From Sporomusaceae bacterium (lineage in GTDB: Bacteria > Bacillota > Negativicutes > Sporomusales > UBA7701), in contig JAVKTQ010000019.1 in assembly GCA_031460455.1 (NCBI GenBank), positions 1-64,000 of the forward strand: a DNA stretch of 64,000 bases, in the 5' to 3' direction. Shown in pieces: positions 26,466 to 34,675 of the stretch (positions are counted from its first letter, which is position 1; each line of letters opens with the position of its first letter). The notes beneath the pieces are model-generated. The model had not been told where the DNA came from, did no database searches, and saw only the letters and a program-made list of their open reading frames with translations. A program made the position numbers and the translations under genes.

Positions 26466-27545
26466 GTGAGGATTCTGAAACTGTTGTCTATTCTAAAGCG
26501 AATGGTGGTCCTGGCGGTGTTTGTCTGCATCGTGGCCGGGAGCTTTGCCGTCGTCCATGCAGCGCATGTCTATGATTTGCGAATACCGCAGCCGATGGCC
26601 TCGACAGATGCCGCCATCGCGGCAATTAAGGATGTTGCGGGTTTTCTTTCGCTTGATGCGTCTTATGAGATACGTAACATGGCTGTCGACCAGTCTGGGC
26701 TAAAAGTCGTTGCGGTTCACGGGAATAAAGAAAAGCGTTTTGAACTTATATTCAGTCAATTGACAGAAATAGAAAAAATGGATGATTCCGAAGGCAAGTT
26801 CTATTCTTGGGTGAACTTCTCATCCGGTTCCTCTGTTCAATTTCTCCAAGTCCATCGCGCCCATGGCCCCAAGTTGGTTGATGCTGTTGTCACCTTGGCA
26901 CTAGCCCAAAATGCGCCGCTGCCTCCGTACTATAACTTTAGAATTTTGGCTGGTACCAATTTTATTGCGAGCGTTCTGGAAAAGGCAAAGGTAAAAGCCG
27001 GGGCAGTTGTACATTTTACTGCTCCGGAATCTCCGCTGACAGATGAAGACATAATCGTCCGGGCGGTGTTTGACGGCAAAGATGTTCCTATTACCGACTT
27101 ATACAGCTGGAACGCCGCCTGTCGCGAAGCAGTCGCCGGCAAAGCTGAAGGAACGATTGTGGCCAGGTTTATCCGCAAAGGCATGACAATGGAAAAGGAA
27201 ATAACGCTTATTAACTATGCCTTCGCCAAGGGCAATGCCGGCGGTCCGGGAGTGCAGCCTCTGCCGCCCAAAGGATTCGGCATCCAGGTCCGTCTGCTGG
27301 AGGCCGAGGAGTTGAAAGCGCTGAGCCTTGAGCGGCCGACCGCCTTCCAGGTGCTGGCGGTAGCCAAGGGCAGCCTGGCGGAAATGCTGCAAATAAAAGA
27401 AAATGATGTGCTTTTGGCCATCAATGGGATCGACGTGACTTCGCCGGGCCACCTCGTCGAGCTGACCGGCAAGGGGCCGGTCATGACGGTAAGAGTGCTC
27501 CGGGGCGGCGCGGTGATGTCGTTGCAGTCGAGTTTATCAATCTAG
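26466..27545 (+). CDS. Secreted PDZ-domain protein
   Basis: A 359-residue exported protein. It starts with a long signal segment (about 1-33, ending VVHAA). A central region of unknown type runs to about 250. The last 90 residues form a PDZ domain: GIQVRLLEAEEL, LAVAKGSLAEMLQIKENDVLLAINGIDV and a C-terminal strand. The PDZ may bind peptide C-termini and the protein may be an envelope quality-control or signalling factor (inference). It starts with GTG behind a weak TAAGGA site. GC content is lower than in neighbouring genes. Confidence 0.8.
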   Translation: MRILKLLSILKRMVVLAVFVCIVAGSFAVVHAAHVYDLRIPQPMASTDAAIAAIKDVAGFLSLDASYEIRNMAVDQSGLKVVAVHGNKEKRFELIFSQLTEIEKMDDSEGKFYSWVNFSSGSSVQFLQVHRAHGPKLVDAVVTLALAQNAPLPPYYNFRILAGTNFIASVLEKAKVKAGAVVHFTAPESPLTDEDIIVRAVFDGKDVPITDLYSWNAACREAVAGKAEGTIVARFIRKGMTMEKEITLINYAFAKGNAGGPGVQPLPPKGFGIQVRLLEAEELKALSLERPTAFQVLAVAKGSLAEMLQIKENDVLLAINGIDVTSPGHLVELTGKGPVMTVRVLRGGAVMSLQSSLSI

Positions 27546-27564
27546 GCGGATTTGCCTGGCGGCA

Positions 27565-27626
27565 GTTCGCCTCCCCCTCCAAATCCGCAAAAATCCATGC
27601 CCCGCATGAAGCGGGCATGGATTTTT
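27565..27626 (+). repeat. Family C terminator cassette, copy 1
   Basis: A short C/T-rich lead is followed by TCCAAATCCGCAAAAATCC and the hairpin ATGCCCCGC-atga-GCGGGCAT with flanking A and T runs. Highly similar cassettes occur at 34136-34203 and 35270-35340. It ends the PDZ gene. Confidence 0.8.
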
Positions 27627-27673
27627 CCTTTACCCCTAGTCGCCGTCCGCGCAGGAGTTCACCGAACCTGCGT

Positions 27674-28144
27674 CTATGTGCTCTTCTTGCCGGCGTCAAG
27701 CCCGGCCAGGATTTTAGCCAGCATCTCTTCCTGCTGCCGCAGGCCTTTGATTATCTCCTTTATTTCCTGTTCGGCTTTTAGGTTCACATGGTAGTCGTGT
27801 TCGGCCATCAACCGGTCTTTTTCCGCCTGCCTGTTCTGCGACATCATTACGACCGGCCCGGTATAGGCGGCCTGGAAACTCAGCACCAGATTCAGAAGAA
27901 TGAACGGATACGGGTCCCAGGCGTCAAAATAGCTCGGGTTGGTGGCTCTCATATAAACGAGGAAGACATTGACTCCCATCCACAGAAAGATGACACCGGT
28001 CTGCAGGATAATAAAAGGCCAGCTGCCGACCGTTTTCGCGACATAGTCGGCAATGCGCTGTCCTCTCGTCAGCTTGCTGCGATAGACTTCGTTTATGTTT
28101 CTGATGACATGTCCGACCGCCGGGGAATTTGGCGCGCTTTCCAT
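27674..28144 (-). CDS. DUF1003 family membrane protein
   Basis: A 156-residue protein with two transmembrane helices (about 42-65 and 80-103), between an N-terminal region (RGQRIADYVAKTVGSWPFI) and a coiled-coil tail (MAEHDYHVNLKAEQEIKEIIKGL). This matches the DUF1003 family, cytoplasmic-membrane proteins of unknown role. AAGGAGGG precedes the ATG. Confidence 0.85.
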   Translation of the reverse strand: MESAPNSPAVGHVIRNINEVYRSKLTRGQRIADYVAKTVGSWPFIILQTGVIFLWMGVNVFLVYMRATNPSYFDAWDPYPFILLNLVLSFQAAYTGPVVMMSQNRQAEKDRLMAEHDYHVNLKAEQEIKEIIKGLRQQEEMLAKILAGLDAGKKST

Positions 28145-28195
28145 TTATAACACCCTCCTTGAGGCCTCGATATGGCGGACCTGGGATAACCGGGC

Positions 28196-28948
28196 TTATT
28201 CGTCGTGCTGCTTGGCGTATGCCGTTATCCCCCGGAGGCTGGCCACGACGTCGCGGGCGGCGTCGAGCCATTCTTCCGGCACATAGATATCCACCCCGGA
28301 GCCGCTCTTCGCCTTCACCGCCGGGATGCCGTCCTCGTTCAGCGCCGACAGGGCCGTCTCGGCTGCGGCGCTGTCGGCCACCGTGGCCAGATAAGCGTCG
28401 CAGAAGGAGCTTATTTCATCGCCGCCCTCCGCGGGCGGATCGTCTTCGTCGACTATTTCCTCCGGGCTGTCCACCAGCTTCGCGCCGCAGTCGCCGCACA
28501 GCCTGAACCCCTGCCGGTATTCCGTTCCGCAGCGCGGGCACCAGAGGGTATGGCTATCCCCCTGCGGAATCGGCCGCCGGTTTTTCCGGTTCTGCGGCCT
28601 GTATTCTACGGCCCCTTTGGCGGGGCCTTCCTGCTCAATCAAATCCCCGGCGCCCCCCCGGATGCTGTCGACGATGGCCTGGGCGTCCTCCAGTCTTCTG
28701 AGCGGCACATAAAAGTCGCTGCCGTCCTTCATCACGGCGATTCCTGCCGCCTTCAGAAACGCTTCCAGCACCCCGGCCTCCTGCCAGTCCGCCGCCGTAG
28801 TCAGGAACGTGTCGCAGACAGCCTCCGTCTTCGCCGCCGCGATGGTTTTTCCGGGCGGCGGCAATTCGTCCACCAGCTCGGCCCCGCAATCGATGCAGGT
28901 CTCGAACCCCTGCCGATACTCCTCGCGGCAGCTTGGGCACCAGGGCAT
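28196..28948 (-). CDS. Duplicated zinc-ribbon protein
   Basis: A 250-residue cytosolic protein made of two similar halves. Each half has a CxxC...CxxC ribbon (CPSCREEYRQGFETCIDCGAELVD; CPRCGTEYRQGFRLCGDCGAKLVD). Each then has a DUF2007-like signalling domain with the pattern ...ALNEDGIPAVKAKSGSG-x-IYVP. The ribbon may sense metal or partner binding. GGGAGGG precedes the ATG. A degenerate copy of its C-terminal part lies at 34240-34417 on the same strand. Confidence 0.8.
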   Translation of the reverse strand: MPWCPSCREEYRQGFETCIDCGAELVDELPPPGKTIAAAKTEAVCDTFLTTAADWQEAGVLEAFLKAAGIAVMKDGSDFYVPLRRLEDAQAIVDSIRGGAGDLIEQEGPAKGAVEYRPQNRKNRRPIPQGDSHTLWCPRCGTEYRQGFRLCGDCGAKLVDSPEEIVDEDDPPAEGGDEISSFCDAYLATVADSAAAETALSALNEDGIPAVKAKSGSGVDIYVPEEWLDAARDVVASLRGITAYAKQHDE

Positions 28949-28974
28949 AGCGATCCCTCCCTATGAAATACCTC

Positions 28975-29412
28975 TCACCTATCCTCCAGCCTTGACGCAC
29001 AGGCCGGACATACCGTTGCCTTGATATGGATCTGGGAATAGCAGAACGGGCAATCCTTCTTCGACGGGGCTTCCGCCGCGGCCGGTTTTTTCAGCCTGTT
29101 GAGCTGCCTGATCATCAGAAAGACCGCGAACGCCACGATGACGAAATCGACGATCGAATTGATAAACAGGCCGTAGTTCAGCGTCGGAGCTCCGGCCGCC
29201 TTCGCCGCCGCGATCGTCGGGTAATTGACGCCCGACAGATTCACGAACAGGTTCGCAAAATCCATTTTCCCTAAAAACAGCCCGACAACCGGCATCAGGA
29301 TATCGCTTACAAACGAAGACACTATTTTCCCGAAAGCAGCGCCGATAATAATGCCGACCGCCAAATCCACGACATTGCCGCGCATGGCAAACTCCTTGAA
29401 ATCCTTTAGCAC
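28975..29412 (-). CDS. mscL: MscL mechanosensitive channel with zinc-ribbon tail
   Basis: A 145-residue large-conductance mechanosensitive channel. The canonical MscL part ([39 protein letters not shown]1, periplasmic loop, TM2) ends near residue 110. Instead of the usual cytoplasmic helix bundle it carries a zinc ribbon ([22 protein letters not shown]). It starts with GTG behind GAGGAGG. It lies beside another zinc-ribbon gene, so metal-dependent gating or partner binding is possible (inference). MscL releases solutes under osmotic downshock. Confidence 0.93.
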   Translation of the reverse strand: MLKDFKEFAMRGNVVDLAVGIIIGAAFGKIVSSFVSDILMPVVGLFLGKMDFANLFVNLSGVNYPTIAAAKAAGAPTLNYGLFINSIVDFVIVAFAVFLMIRQLNRLKKPAAAEAPSKKDCPFCYSQIHIKATVCPACASRLEDR

Positions 29413-29562
29413 ATCTCCCGCCTCCTCAAAAATAGCTGCTTGTCCTATCTCAAAGATTCTCCAATATCCCGCAAAGACCTTCCGCAGGCAAGCAACCGGC
29501 TAATCTCCGCCCCTATCCTGCCCCAAGCCGGTTCTTCCTACCCGGCAGCACCGCCTGTGTTA

Positions 29563-29745
29563 CAAAAATACCCCCGGCCTCTCGAAGACCGGGGTTTGCG
29601 TTTATTATTCGATTTTCACTCTGGAAGGGCAAAGTCACGTGCCGGTGGCTATGGATTATGCGTCCGCTTCATTACCTTGTGCCTGGCCCTTCTGGCGTTT
29701 TGGGGCACACGCTGCGTCGGCGGTCTTGCCTCGCCTCCACCATGT
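29563..29745 (+). repeat. Partial family B repeat with leading terminator
   Basis: A hairpin CCCCGGCCTCTCGAAGACCGGGG (split as CCCCGG.../...CCGGGG) leads into a GTGCC...GGCGTTTTGGGGCACACGCTGCGTCGGCGGTCTTGCC block shared with other family B copies. It is truncated before the ATGGAC hairpin. 29746-29806 holds a GCCCGCGAATTTCGCGGGC hairpin and AGAACCGTCCCC. 29413-29562 shows no gene. Confidence 0.6.
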
Positions 29746-29806
29746 AAATCAGGAATGACTGAGAGCCCGCGAATTTCGCGGGCAGAACCGTCCCCTTGTA
29801 TCTTTA

Positions 29807-30496
29807 CTAGTGTACCATTTTCCCTTCAATGTAGAGACTGCCGTCACATTGCAGCTCGGCCAGAAATATTTTATCAATTGAAGTATAACCGGCCTGGGCA
29901 AGCTGTTGGTCGAGCCAGCTTCTATCAAGTCCTAATTCGGTGAGATTGCGGTCGAGCAGGCGGCCGTCAGAGACGATCTCTGTGGGGATATATCGACGGG
30001 GCTGCGGGGAGATATTGAGATCCTGTCGGCTGGCCTGGTCATACTGCGCTTTCTTGAGGATGCTTAGTTGACCATTAGGTTCGAGGATAGCGTAGTCGAT
30101 CTCTTGAATTGAGAACACGTTGTTAGTTCGTAGCATCATGCTAAGATCGTCCATGTTGAGCCGGTGGGCGGCCAGCGCCTGTTGCATGATACGCCCCCGT
30201 TTAATGACAATCGTAGGCTCACCATCGAGAGCCACCCTGACCGTAGGCGACTTAAGGCTAACGTATTCTACCAGAAAGGTCAGAACGGCCCATACAATAA
30301 GGCCGGCAACGCCGTCAGCAATACCCACGTCGCGATGAACGACCATATCGCCGGCGATATTGCCCATTGCGATGCCGGTAATATAAGTAAAGTAGGTAAG
30401 CTGTCCGAGTTGCTTCTTGCCTAGAATGCGAGTAAGAGCAAGCAGAACGACAAACCCGATGAGGGTACGATATGATGTCTCCAGAACTGATTCGAT
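29807..30496 (-). CDS. DUF421 (YetF-type) membrane protein, non-canonical start
   Basis: A DUF421 protein of about 229 residues with three N-terminal helices (LIGFVVLLALTRILGKKQLGQLT...) and a cytoplasmic domain containing VALDGEPTIVIKRGRI and the FSIQEIDYAILEPNG module. The family N-terminus normally begins about 8-10 residues before the RTL motif, matching IESVLETSYRTLIG here. At that point a strong AAGGAGG is 8 bases before ATC, with no ATG, GTG or TTG. Reading from TTG at 30550 adds 18 residues and lacks a good ribosome site. ATC initiation is therefore inferred. Confidence 0.8.
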   Translation of the reverse strand: MESVLETSYRTLIGFVVLLALTRILGKKQLGQLTYFTYITGIAMGNIAGDMVVHRDVGIADGVAGLIVWAVLTFLVEYVSLKSPTVRVALDGEPTIVIKRGRIMQQALAAHRLNMDDLSMMLRTNNVFSIQEIDYAILEPNGQLSILKKAQYDQASRQDLNISPQPRRYIPTEIVSDGRLLDRNLTELGLDRSWLDQQLAQAGYTSIDKIFLAELQCDGSLYIEGKMVH

Positions 30497-30563
30497 GGTA
30501 GGCGCCTCCTTAAATAGCAGGTGTAAGTATCCTGCTAGGATTTTTCCCAATTGACTTTAGCCT

Positions 30564-30794
30564 ATGCATCTCTGGAAGCGCATCATGTGCCGTCCGCAAG
30601 CAGTAGCGGAATGTACGGACGAGGCGGCCCGCCAGGCGTTGGTGCAAGGGGCGGGCTACTCCTTTACACCCGAAGAGATCAGGAGCGCGGCCGGCGGGCT
30701 GGTTACCCGCGGCGGTGGTGGGCGGCACCGGCTCCATCAACGCCAATACATACAGAAGCAACAAACTATTATCATAAATTCGCCGCTTCCCTGA
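30564..30794 (+). pseudogene. Nif11-like leader peptide fragment
   Basis: A short frame whose middle reads CTDEAARQALVQGAGYSFTPEEIRSAAGGLVTRGGGG, the hallmark of Nif11 leader peptides (GYSFTPEE and a Gly-Gly end). After the GGGG the tail is nonsense-like (RHRLHQRQYIQ...). There is no ribosome site at the putative ATG. Nif11 leaders guide RiPP processing. No maturase is nearby, so I regard this as a decayed remnant. Confidence 0.4.
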
Positions 30795-30803
30795 CAAAAA
30801 GCC

Positions 30804-30832
30804 AACCCCAGTCATTAAGACCGGGGTTTTTG
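30804..30832 (+). terminator. Terminator-like hairpin
   Basis: AACCCC...GTC-attaa-GAC...GGGGTTTTT. It directly precedes a family B repeat, as in other copies. Confidence 0.75.
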
Positions 30833-30839
30833 CGTGCTC

Positions 30840-31010
30840 CGGGGTTGCGTGCCCGCTTCATTATTTGCTGCCAATACGCGCCTTTCTGGCGATTTGGGGT
30901 TTGCCACACGCTGCGTCGGCGGTCTTACGTAGGCTCGTCGCCGACTCCGCCGCGCCGCCGCCAAACGAACGTCCATGTTCGTTGTCGCCTCTCGCGGGCC
31001 GTCCATGGCA
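30840..31010 (+). repeat. Family B hairpin repeat
   Basis: The 102-bp stretch 30894-30995 is identical to 31668-31769. It contains the AACGAAC-GTCCAT-GTTCGTT hairpin (30964-30983). The second hairpin is reduced to GCC-GTCCAT-GGC. With the downstream copy it brackets the AT-rich gene at 31075. Confidence 0.85.
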
Positions 31011-31074
31011 GGATATTTTATCTATATGGAATAATGTAATAAATAATAGCGAAAAAACGAATATGATTTGAGGG

Positions 31075-31518
31075 GTGATTGATGTGCGCATTATTAAACT
31101 ATCCAAAGAGGTATGGGGGTTTGAAACATTAGGCGGATGCCAAGCGTTTTTTGCTCATGTTTTGCCATGGGAGAAATATACGTTCGACATCGCTGGTGAT
31201 GGCGCATTTATCGCACCAGATGGACTTGATAAGCAGGAATTAGTTGTATTCTCATATGACGGTAGCTTGGTATGCATTGCCAGAGCGGAAAGAATAATTA
31301 TGAATAATAACAAAGTTAAATCCATTAAGTTGGTCGGCAATTCCGTAAGAGTATTAAACAACCCTCCGAAGCTCAAAGCCCTTGAAGAAAAATTGCAGTC
31401 CGTGGGCTATACAAAAAATCTCGTAGCTACCCAAGGCTGGAATATTCTTGAGAAAAAGTTTGAGAAGGTAACGGTTGAATTTTTGCGAGACAAGGATTGG
31501 GAATCGTATTTGAAATAA
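31075..31518 (+). CDS. Unknown cytosolic protein, AT-rich
   Basis: A 147-residue protein without transmembrane segments. The N-terminal region has mixed beta strands (VWGFETLGGCQAFFAHVLPWEKYTFDIAGDGAFIAPDGLD). The C-terminal half is basic and helical (PPKLKALEEKLQSVGYTKNLVATQGWNILEKKF). I recognise no family. It starts with GTG behind GAGGG. Base composition is much more AT-rich than the chromosome around it, and it lies between two perfect family B direct repeats, suggesting acquisition by transfer. Confidence 0.65.
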   Translation: MIDVRIIKLSKEVWGFETLGGCQAFFAHVLPWEKYTFDIAGDGAFIAPDGLDKQELVVFSYDGSLVCIARAERIIMNNNKVKSIKLVGNSVRVLNNPPKLKALEEKLQSVGYTKNLVATQGWNILEKKFEKVTVEFLRDKDWESYLK

Positions 31519-31538
31519 ACGCTATATAACCCGACTAT

Positions 31539-31566
31539 AAAACCCGGTCATCACGACCGGGTTTTG
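31539..31566 (+). terminator. Terminator
   Basis: AAAACCCGGTC-atcac-GACCGGGTTTT. Confidence 0.88.
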
Positions 31567-31579
31567 CGTCTATTATCGA

Positions 31580-31880
31580 TTTTTCCCCGGCAGGGCGCAA
31601 CTTTACGCGCCGATGCTCCGGGGCTACCGCCCGCTTCATTATTGTCTGCAAGCGCCTTTCTGGCGTTTTGGGGTTTGCCACACGCTGCGTCGGCGGTCTT
31701 ACGTAGGCTCGTCGCCGACTCCGCCGCGCCGCCGCCAAACGAACGTCCATGTTCGTTGTCGCCTCTCGCCGCCGTCCATGGCGGCTCGCGCGGTGTCGTT
31801 CGCGGCTCTCTCGCCAAGTAGCGGCCGCCTCCTCGCTTTCGTGGCTTCACCCCAAATCGCCAGCGGCGCTGGTTTAGCGT
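31580..31880 (+). repeat. Family B hairpin repeat, long copy
   Basis: The longest copy. Hairpins AACGAAC-GTCCAT-GTTCGTT (31738-31757) and GCCGCC-GTCCAT-GGCGGC (31768-31785) are both perfect. The 3' part contains a CTCTCGCCAAGTAGCGGCCGC block also present, reversed and diverged, near 11.76 kb. 31881-32022 shows no gene beyond a GCCTG...CAGGC hairpin near 31951. Confidence 0.85.
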
Positions 31881-32022
31881 GAGTTAAACCCTCTAAAAAA
31901 GCCAATGCTTATGCTCTGCCGTACTTGCCATTGCGCAAAGTGTTCAAACTGGGCCTGGCGTTGGGTCAGGCAATAATTGAGCATCGAATCACTAATTTTA
32001 GATAGCCTTTCTGTCTCAATAA

Positions 32023-33990
32023 TTACATATCAAGATTTTCTTCGATTAATCGAAAATCTTTATGATCCATGGTTGGCTTAAACAACTTGAAATAACTATT
32101 TGCTTTAACTCCTTCAAATTGGTCACATTCGATTCTCCTAATGCCATCTCGTAAAAAAATACTTTCTGAAAGACTATCAGGATATGGCTCTGTATATACT
32201 ATTCTTGTGATTCCTGATTGGTATATTTTTTTTGCACATAATTCACATGGAAAGGTTGTAGTAAATATTGTTCCTTCCCGTATGCCCATTCCACCATGAG
32301 TTGCTACTTGTAAAATAGCATTTTCCTCAGCATGCAAGGCGCGAGCAAATTCAAGTCGTTTAATGTTCAGTTGGCTTCTAAAGTATTCCTTTAGAGGAAG
32401 CATTGACTCGCGCTTTGACTTATCTACATAAATAGATTTATCTTCGAGAAATTTCTTCCATAGTTTGTCTATTTTTTCTACGGTTTCTAATCTTGATTGA
32501 ATATCTTTAAAGCAAAAGCAATCCCGTTCATCAAACTCTACTAATAATTCTTCTTTCATAAACTTATTAAATTGTTTTTCCCAAACGGATAGCAATGAGC
32601 CTTTTACTGCGTATTGTTTTAGGTCACTTACCCGTCTGCGGGCACATCCTAATTGGCCAGACCCAACATCATTCCACCCAGCACCTACCACAAATCCATC
32701 TTTATTAGTTATCACGGCACCCACTTGCCGAGAAAGACAATTGGATCTAACGCTTAAATTATATGCCATATTCATAAAAGTTTCTTCAAAAGTGGGAGTA
32801 GTTGATCCAGGCAATTCAATTAGGGCCAGTAACCGCGCTATTTTTAGCCAAAGACGCTCCTCATCTCCATCGTTGGTTACTGCATAATCCGATAAAGTTA
32901 CGCAAGATGAAACATTTTGCTTAAACAATTCATGAGGTTTGTTATCTTTACCTTGGTCTCGTTCATCTCGACTTTCCGAAAACTTCTTTCGTTTGTGCCT
33001 AACTTGCTGATCTAAATAGACTGATATCAAATAAAATGATCCGTAGCGTTTTCTGAAAAATTGTACTTCCGCAGGATTCCTGAATGTATCAATAATAAAG
33101 TGACTAGAACTTTTTGTAATTCTTCTTCCCATATATTTAATATATCGATTCGCTTCAGATGCAATTACATCTAAAAACTTTGACCGCATATGTTTTGGCT
33201 CGGGATAAACAAATGGATTTCCTGTAGCTCTTACATTATCCCCGAAATCCTGTAACCAACTTTCTGACATATCTTCAAGCATGCTAAGCTCTTCTTTGAG
33301 CTTATTTAATCCGGTAAACCACTCATCAACTTCAGCGCAATAGTCCTCGGTTAGAGCATCAAATTTACGAAAATTTATTTTTTCATCAAACTCTTGCATT
33401 TTAACTAGATATTTAAATGCAAATTGCGTAATAAGAGATCGTGCTTTTTCTGGGATAAAGCTGCAATTTGTGATTTCTGACGACACTCGCCCTTCAAAAA
33501 TGGCATGCTTTATCGCTAACTTCATAATCATGTCAGACATAGATATTTGAGTAAATTTCGCGAAATTCGCTCTACATACTATCGCTAGAGTATCTCTTGC
33601 CTGTAATAACTCGCGTAACTTTCTGTTTAAGCTCTTTTTATCACTTAAATAATGATAGTCGGCTCGGTGCTCTTTCAAAGCTTCAAATAATTTGGAAGGT
33701 TCGACTATTAAGTTTTTGTTCTCATTTTTAAAAGTAGTAAGAGCTAAATCCTCTTCTCCTTGTATTTTTCGAATATACTCGTAATATTTGCCTATCATAT
33801 CATCAATTGATTTTAGATTTTTATCTTTAGTAAAATTTAGCCAGAAATTCAAGTCGGTTGAAAGCATTTTAGAAATACTCGAGCATCCACTTCCTAAAGG
33901 TCCAGTTGTCCCTACTATTAAAAAACGTGTTCGCAATGTAACCATCTCCAAAAACAAATTTGAGGATAATTTTCTACAAATAATTACCAT
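32023..33990 (-). CDS. AvcD/DCD-like anti-phage deoxycytidylate deaminase
   Basis: A 655-residue two-part protein. The N-terminus has a P-loop-like motif (GTTGPLGSGCSS, residues 27-38) of the kinase fold. The C-terminus is a zinc cytidine/dCMP deaminase with HAE at 553 (HAEENAILQ) and PCELC at 582-586, and an earlier NLSVRSNCLSRQVGAVI deaminase segment. This is the architecture of AvcD/DCD phage-defence deaminases, which deplete dCTP/dCMP on infection. It is AT-rich and unlike the neighbouring genes, so probably acquired. In AvcID systems an RNA antitoxin lies upstream; 33991-34135 could hold one, but I could not identify it. The start is uncertain; ATG at 33945 is an alternative. Confidence 0.85.
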   Translation of the reverse strand: MVIICRKLSSNLFLEMVTLRTRFLIVGTTGPLGSGCSSISKMLSTDLNFWLNFTKDKNLKSIDDMIGKYYEYIRKIQGEEDLALTTFKNENKNLIVEPSKLFEALKEHRADYHYLSDKKSLNRKLRELLQARDTLAIVCRANFAKFTQISMSDMIMKLAIKHAIFEGRVSSEITNCSFIPEKARSLITQFAFKYLVKMQEFDEKINFRKFDALTEDYCAEVDEWFTGLNKLKEELSMLEDMSESWLQDFGDNVRATGNPFVYPEPKHMRSKFLDVIASEANRYIKYMGRRITKSSSHFIIDTFRNPAEVQFFRKRYGSFYLISVYLDQQVRHKRKKFSESRDERDQGKDNKPHELFKQNVSSCVTLSDYAVTNDGDEERLWLKIARLLALIELPGSTTPTFEETFMNMAYNLSVRSNCLSRQVGAVITNKDGFVVGAGWNDVGSGQLGCARRRVSDLKQYAVKGSLLSVWEKQFNKFMKEELLVEFDERDCFCFKDIQSRLETVEKIDKLWKKFLEDKSIYVDKSKRESMLPLKEYFRSQLNIKRLEFARALHAEENAILQVATHGGMGIREGTIFTTTFPCELCAKKIYQSGITRIVYTEPYPDSLSESIFLRDGIRRIECDQFEGVKANSYFKLFKPTMDHKDFRLIEENLDM

Positions 33991-34135
33991 TATCCTCTCA
34001 AAATGTCAATAAATTCAGAAAGAAGGGGAGTTAACCTTGCAGGGGGGAGGCACGGGGAGGACGGTTCTTTTGCTTCCGAATTATAATGTCAAGAGGACAG
34101 TTCTTGTGACACAACTTGGTGTATTCACAAGGCCA

Positions 34136-34203
34136 CGGATCGCCCCCACCATCCAAATCCGAAAAATCCGTGCCCCGTATTAAGCGGGGCATGGATTTTT
34201 TAC
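34136..34203 (+). repeat. Family C terminator cassette, copy 2
   Basis: Same layout as 27565-27626: a C-rich lead, TCCAAATCCG, then hairpin TGCCCCGTATTAAGCGGGGCA and a T run. It lies just before a degenerate gene copy. Confidence 0.8.
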
Positions 34204-34239
34204 TTCGCTTCCCGTCCCCCGGTAGAGCCCGCGTCGTCT

Positions 34240-34417
34240 TCGCCGCTCAGCTTGTCGTATACCGCTATCCCCCCGGAGGCTGCCGACGACGTCGCGGTCG
34301 GCGTCGGGCCATTCTGCCGGCGCATAGGTATCCACCCGGAGGCGGCCGTGGCCTTCCCCGCCGGGATGCCGCCCTCGTCCAGCGCCGACGCGTCCGTCTC
34401 GGCCTCCGTGCTGCCCC
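34240..34417 (-). pseudogene. Degenerate fragment of the duplicated zinc-ribbon gene
   Basis: On the minus strand this matches the 3' end (C-terminal part) of 28196-28948: GCTTG-CGTAT-CCG-TATCCCCCGGAGGCTG-C-ACGACGTCGCGG and the CGCCGGGATGCCG-CCTCG--CAGCGCCGAC blocks recur with substitutions. It lacks the zinc knuckles and is not an intact frame. With a family C cassette beside it, it looks like a partial duplication of the 27.5-28.4 kb region. 34430-34600 is C-rich and low complexity. Confidence 0.65.
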
Positions 34418-34675
34418 CCGCCTCTCCCGACTACCCTCCCCCTCCCCCGCCCCCCTTTCCATCCACCTCTCCCCCCGGCCATCGTCCCCCCGTCCCCCAT
34501 ATCTCCGTATCACATATCCGCGTTACCTATACCCTATTGCGCCACCCCCTCCCCCGATAGGACGGCGAGGTCATTCGTTTCCCCGGCGGCGTCCCGCGTC
34601 GCATGCGCCGATACATAATGTTCAGCAGCTACTGAGATAATAAATTTAATGCGTTCGGCAAGGGAGTGGATGATA

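Noticed and set aside
33936-33990. TTGACA overlapping the 5' end of the AvcD-like gene as its promoter
   Set aside because: No acceptable -10 at 16-18 bases; it would fall inside the coding region.
34430-34600. C-rich stretch as a G-quadruplex regulatory element
   Set aside because: It reads as low-complexity decay between a pseudogene and a membrane-protein gene; no fixed spacing of four tracts stands out.
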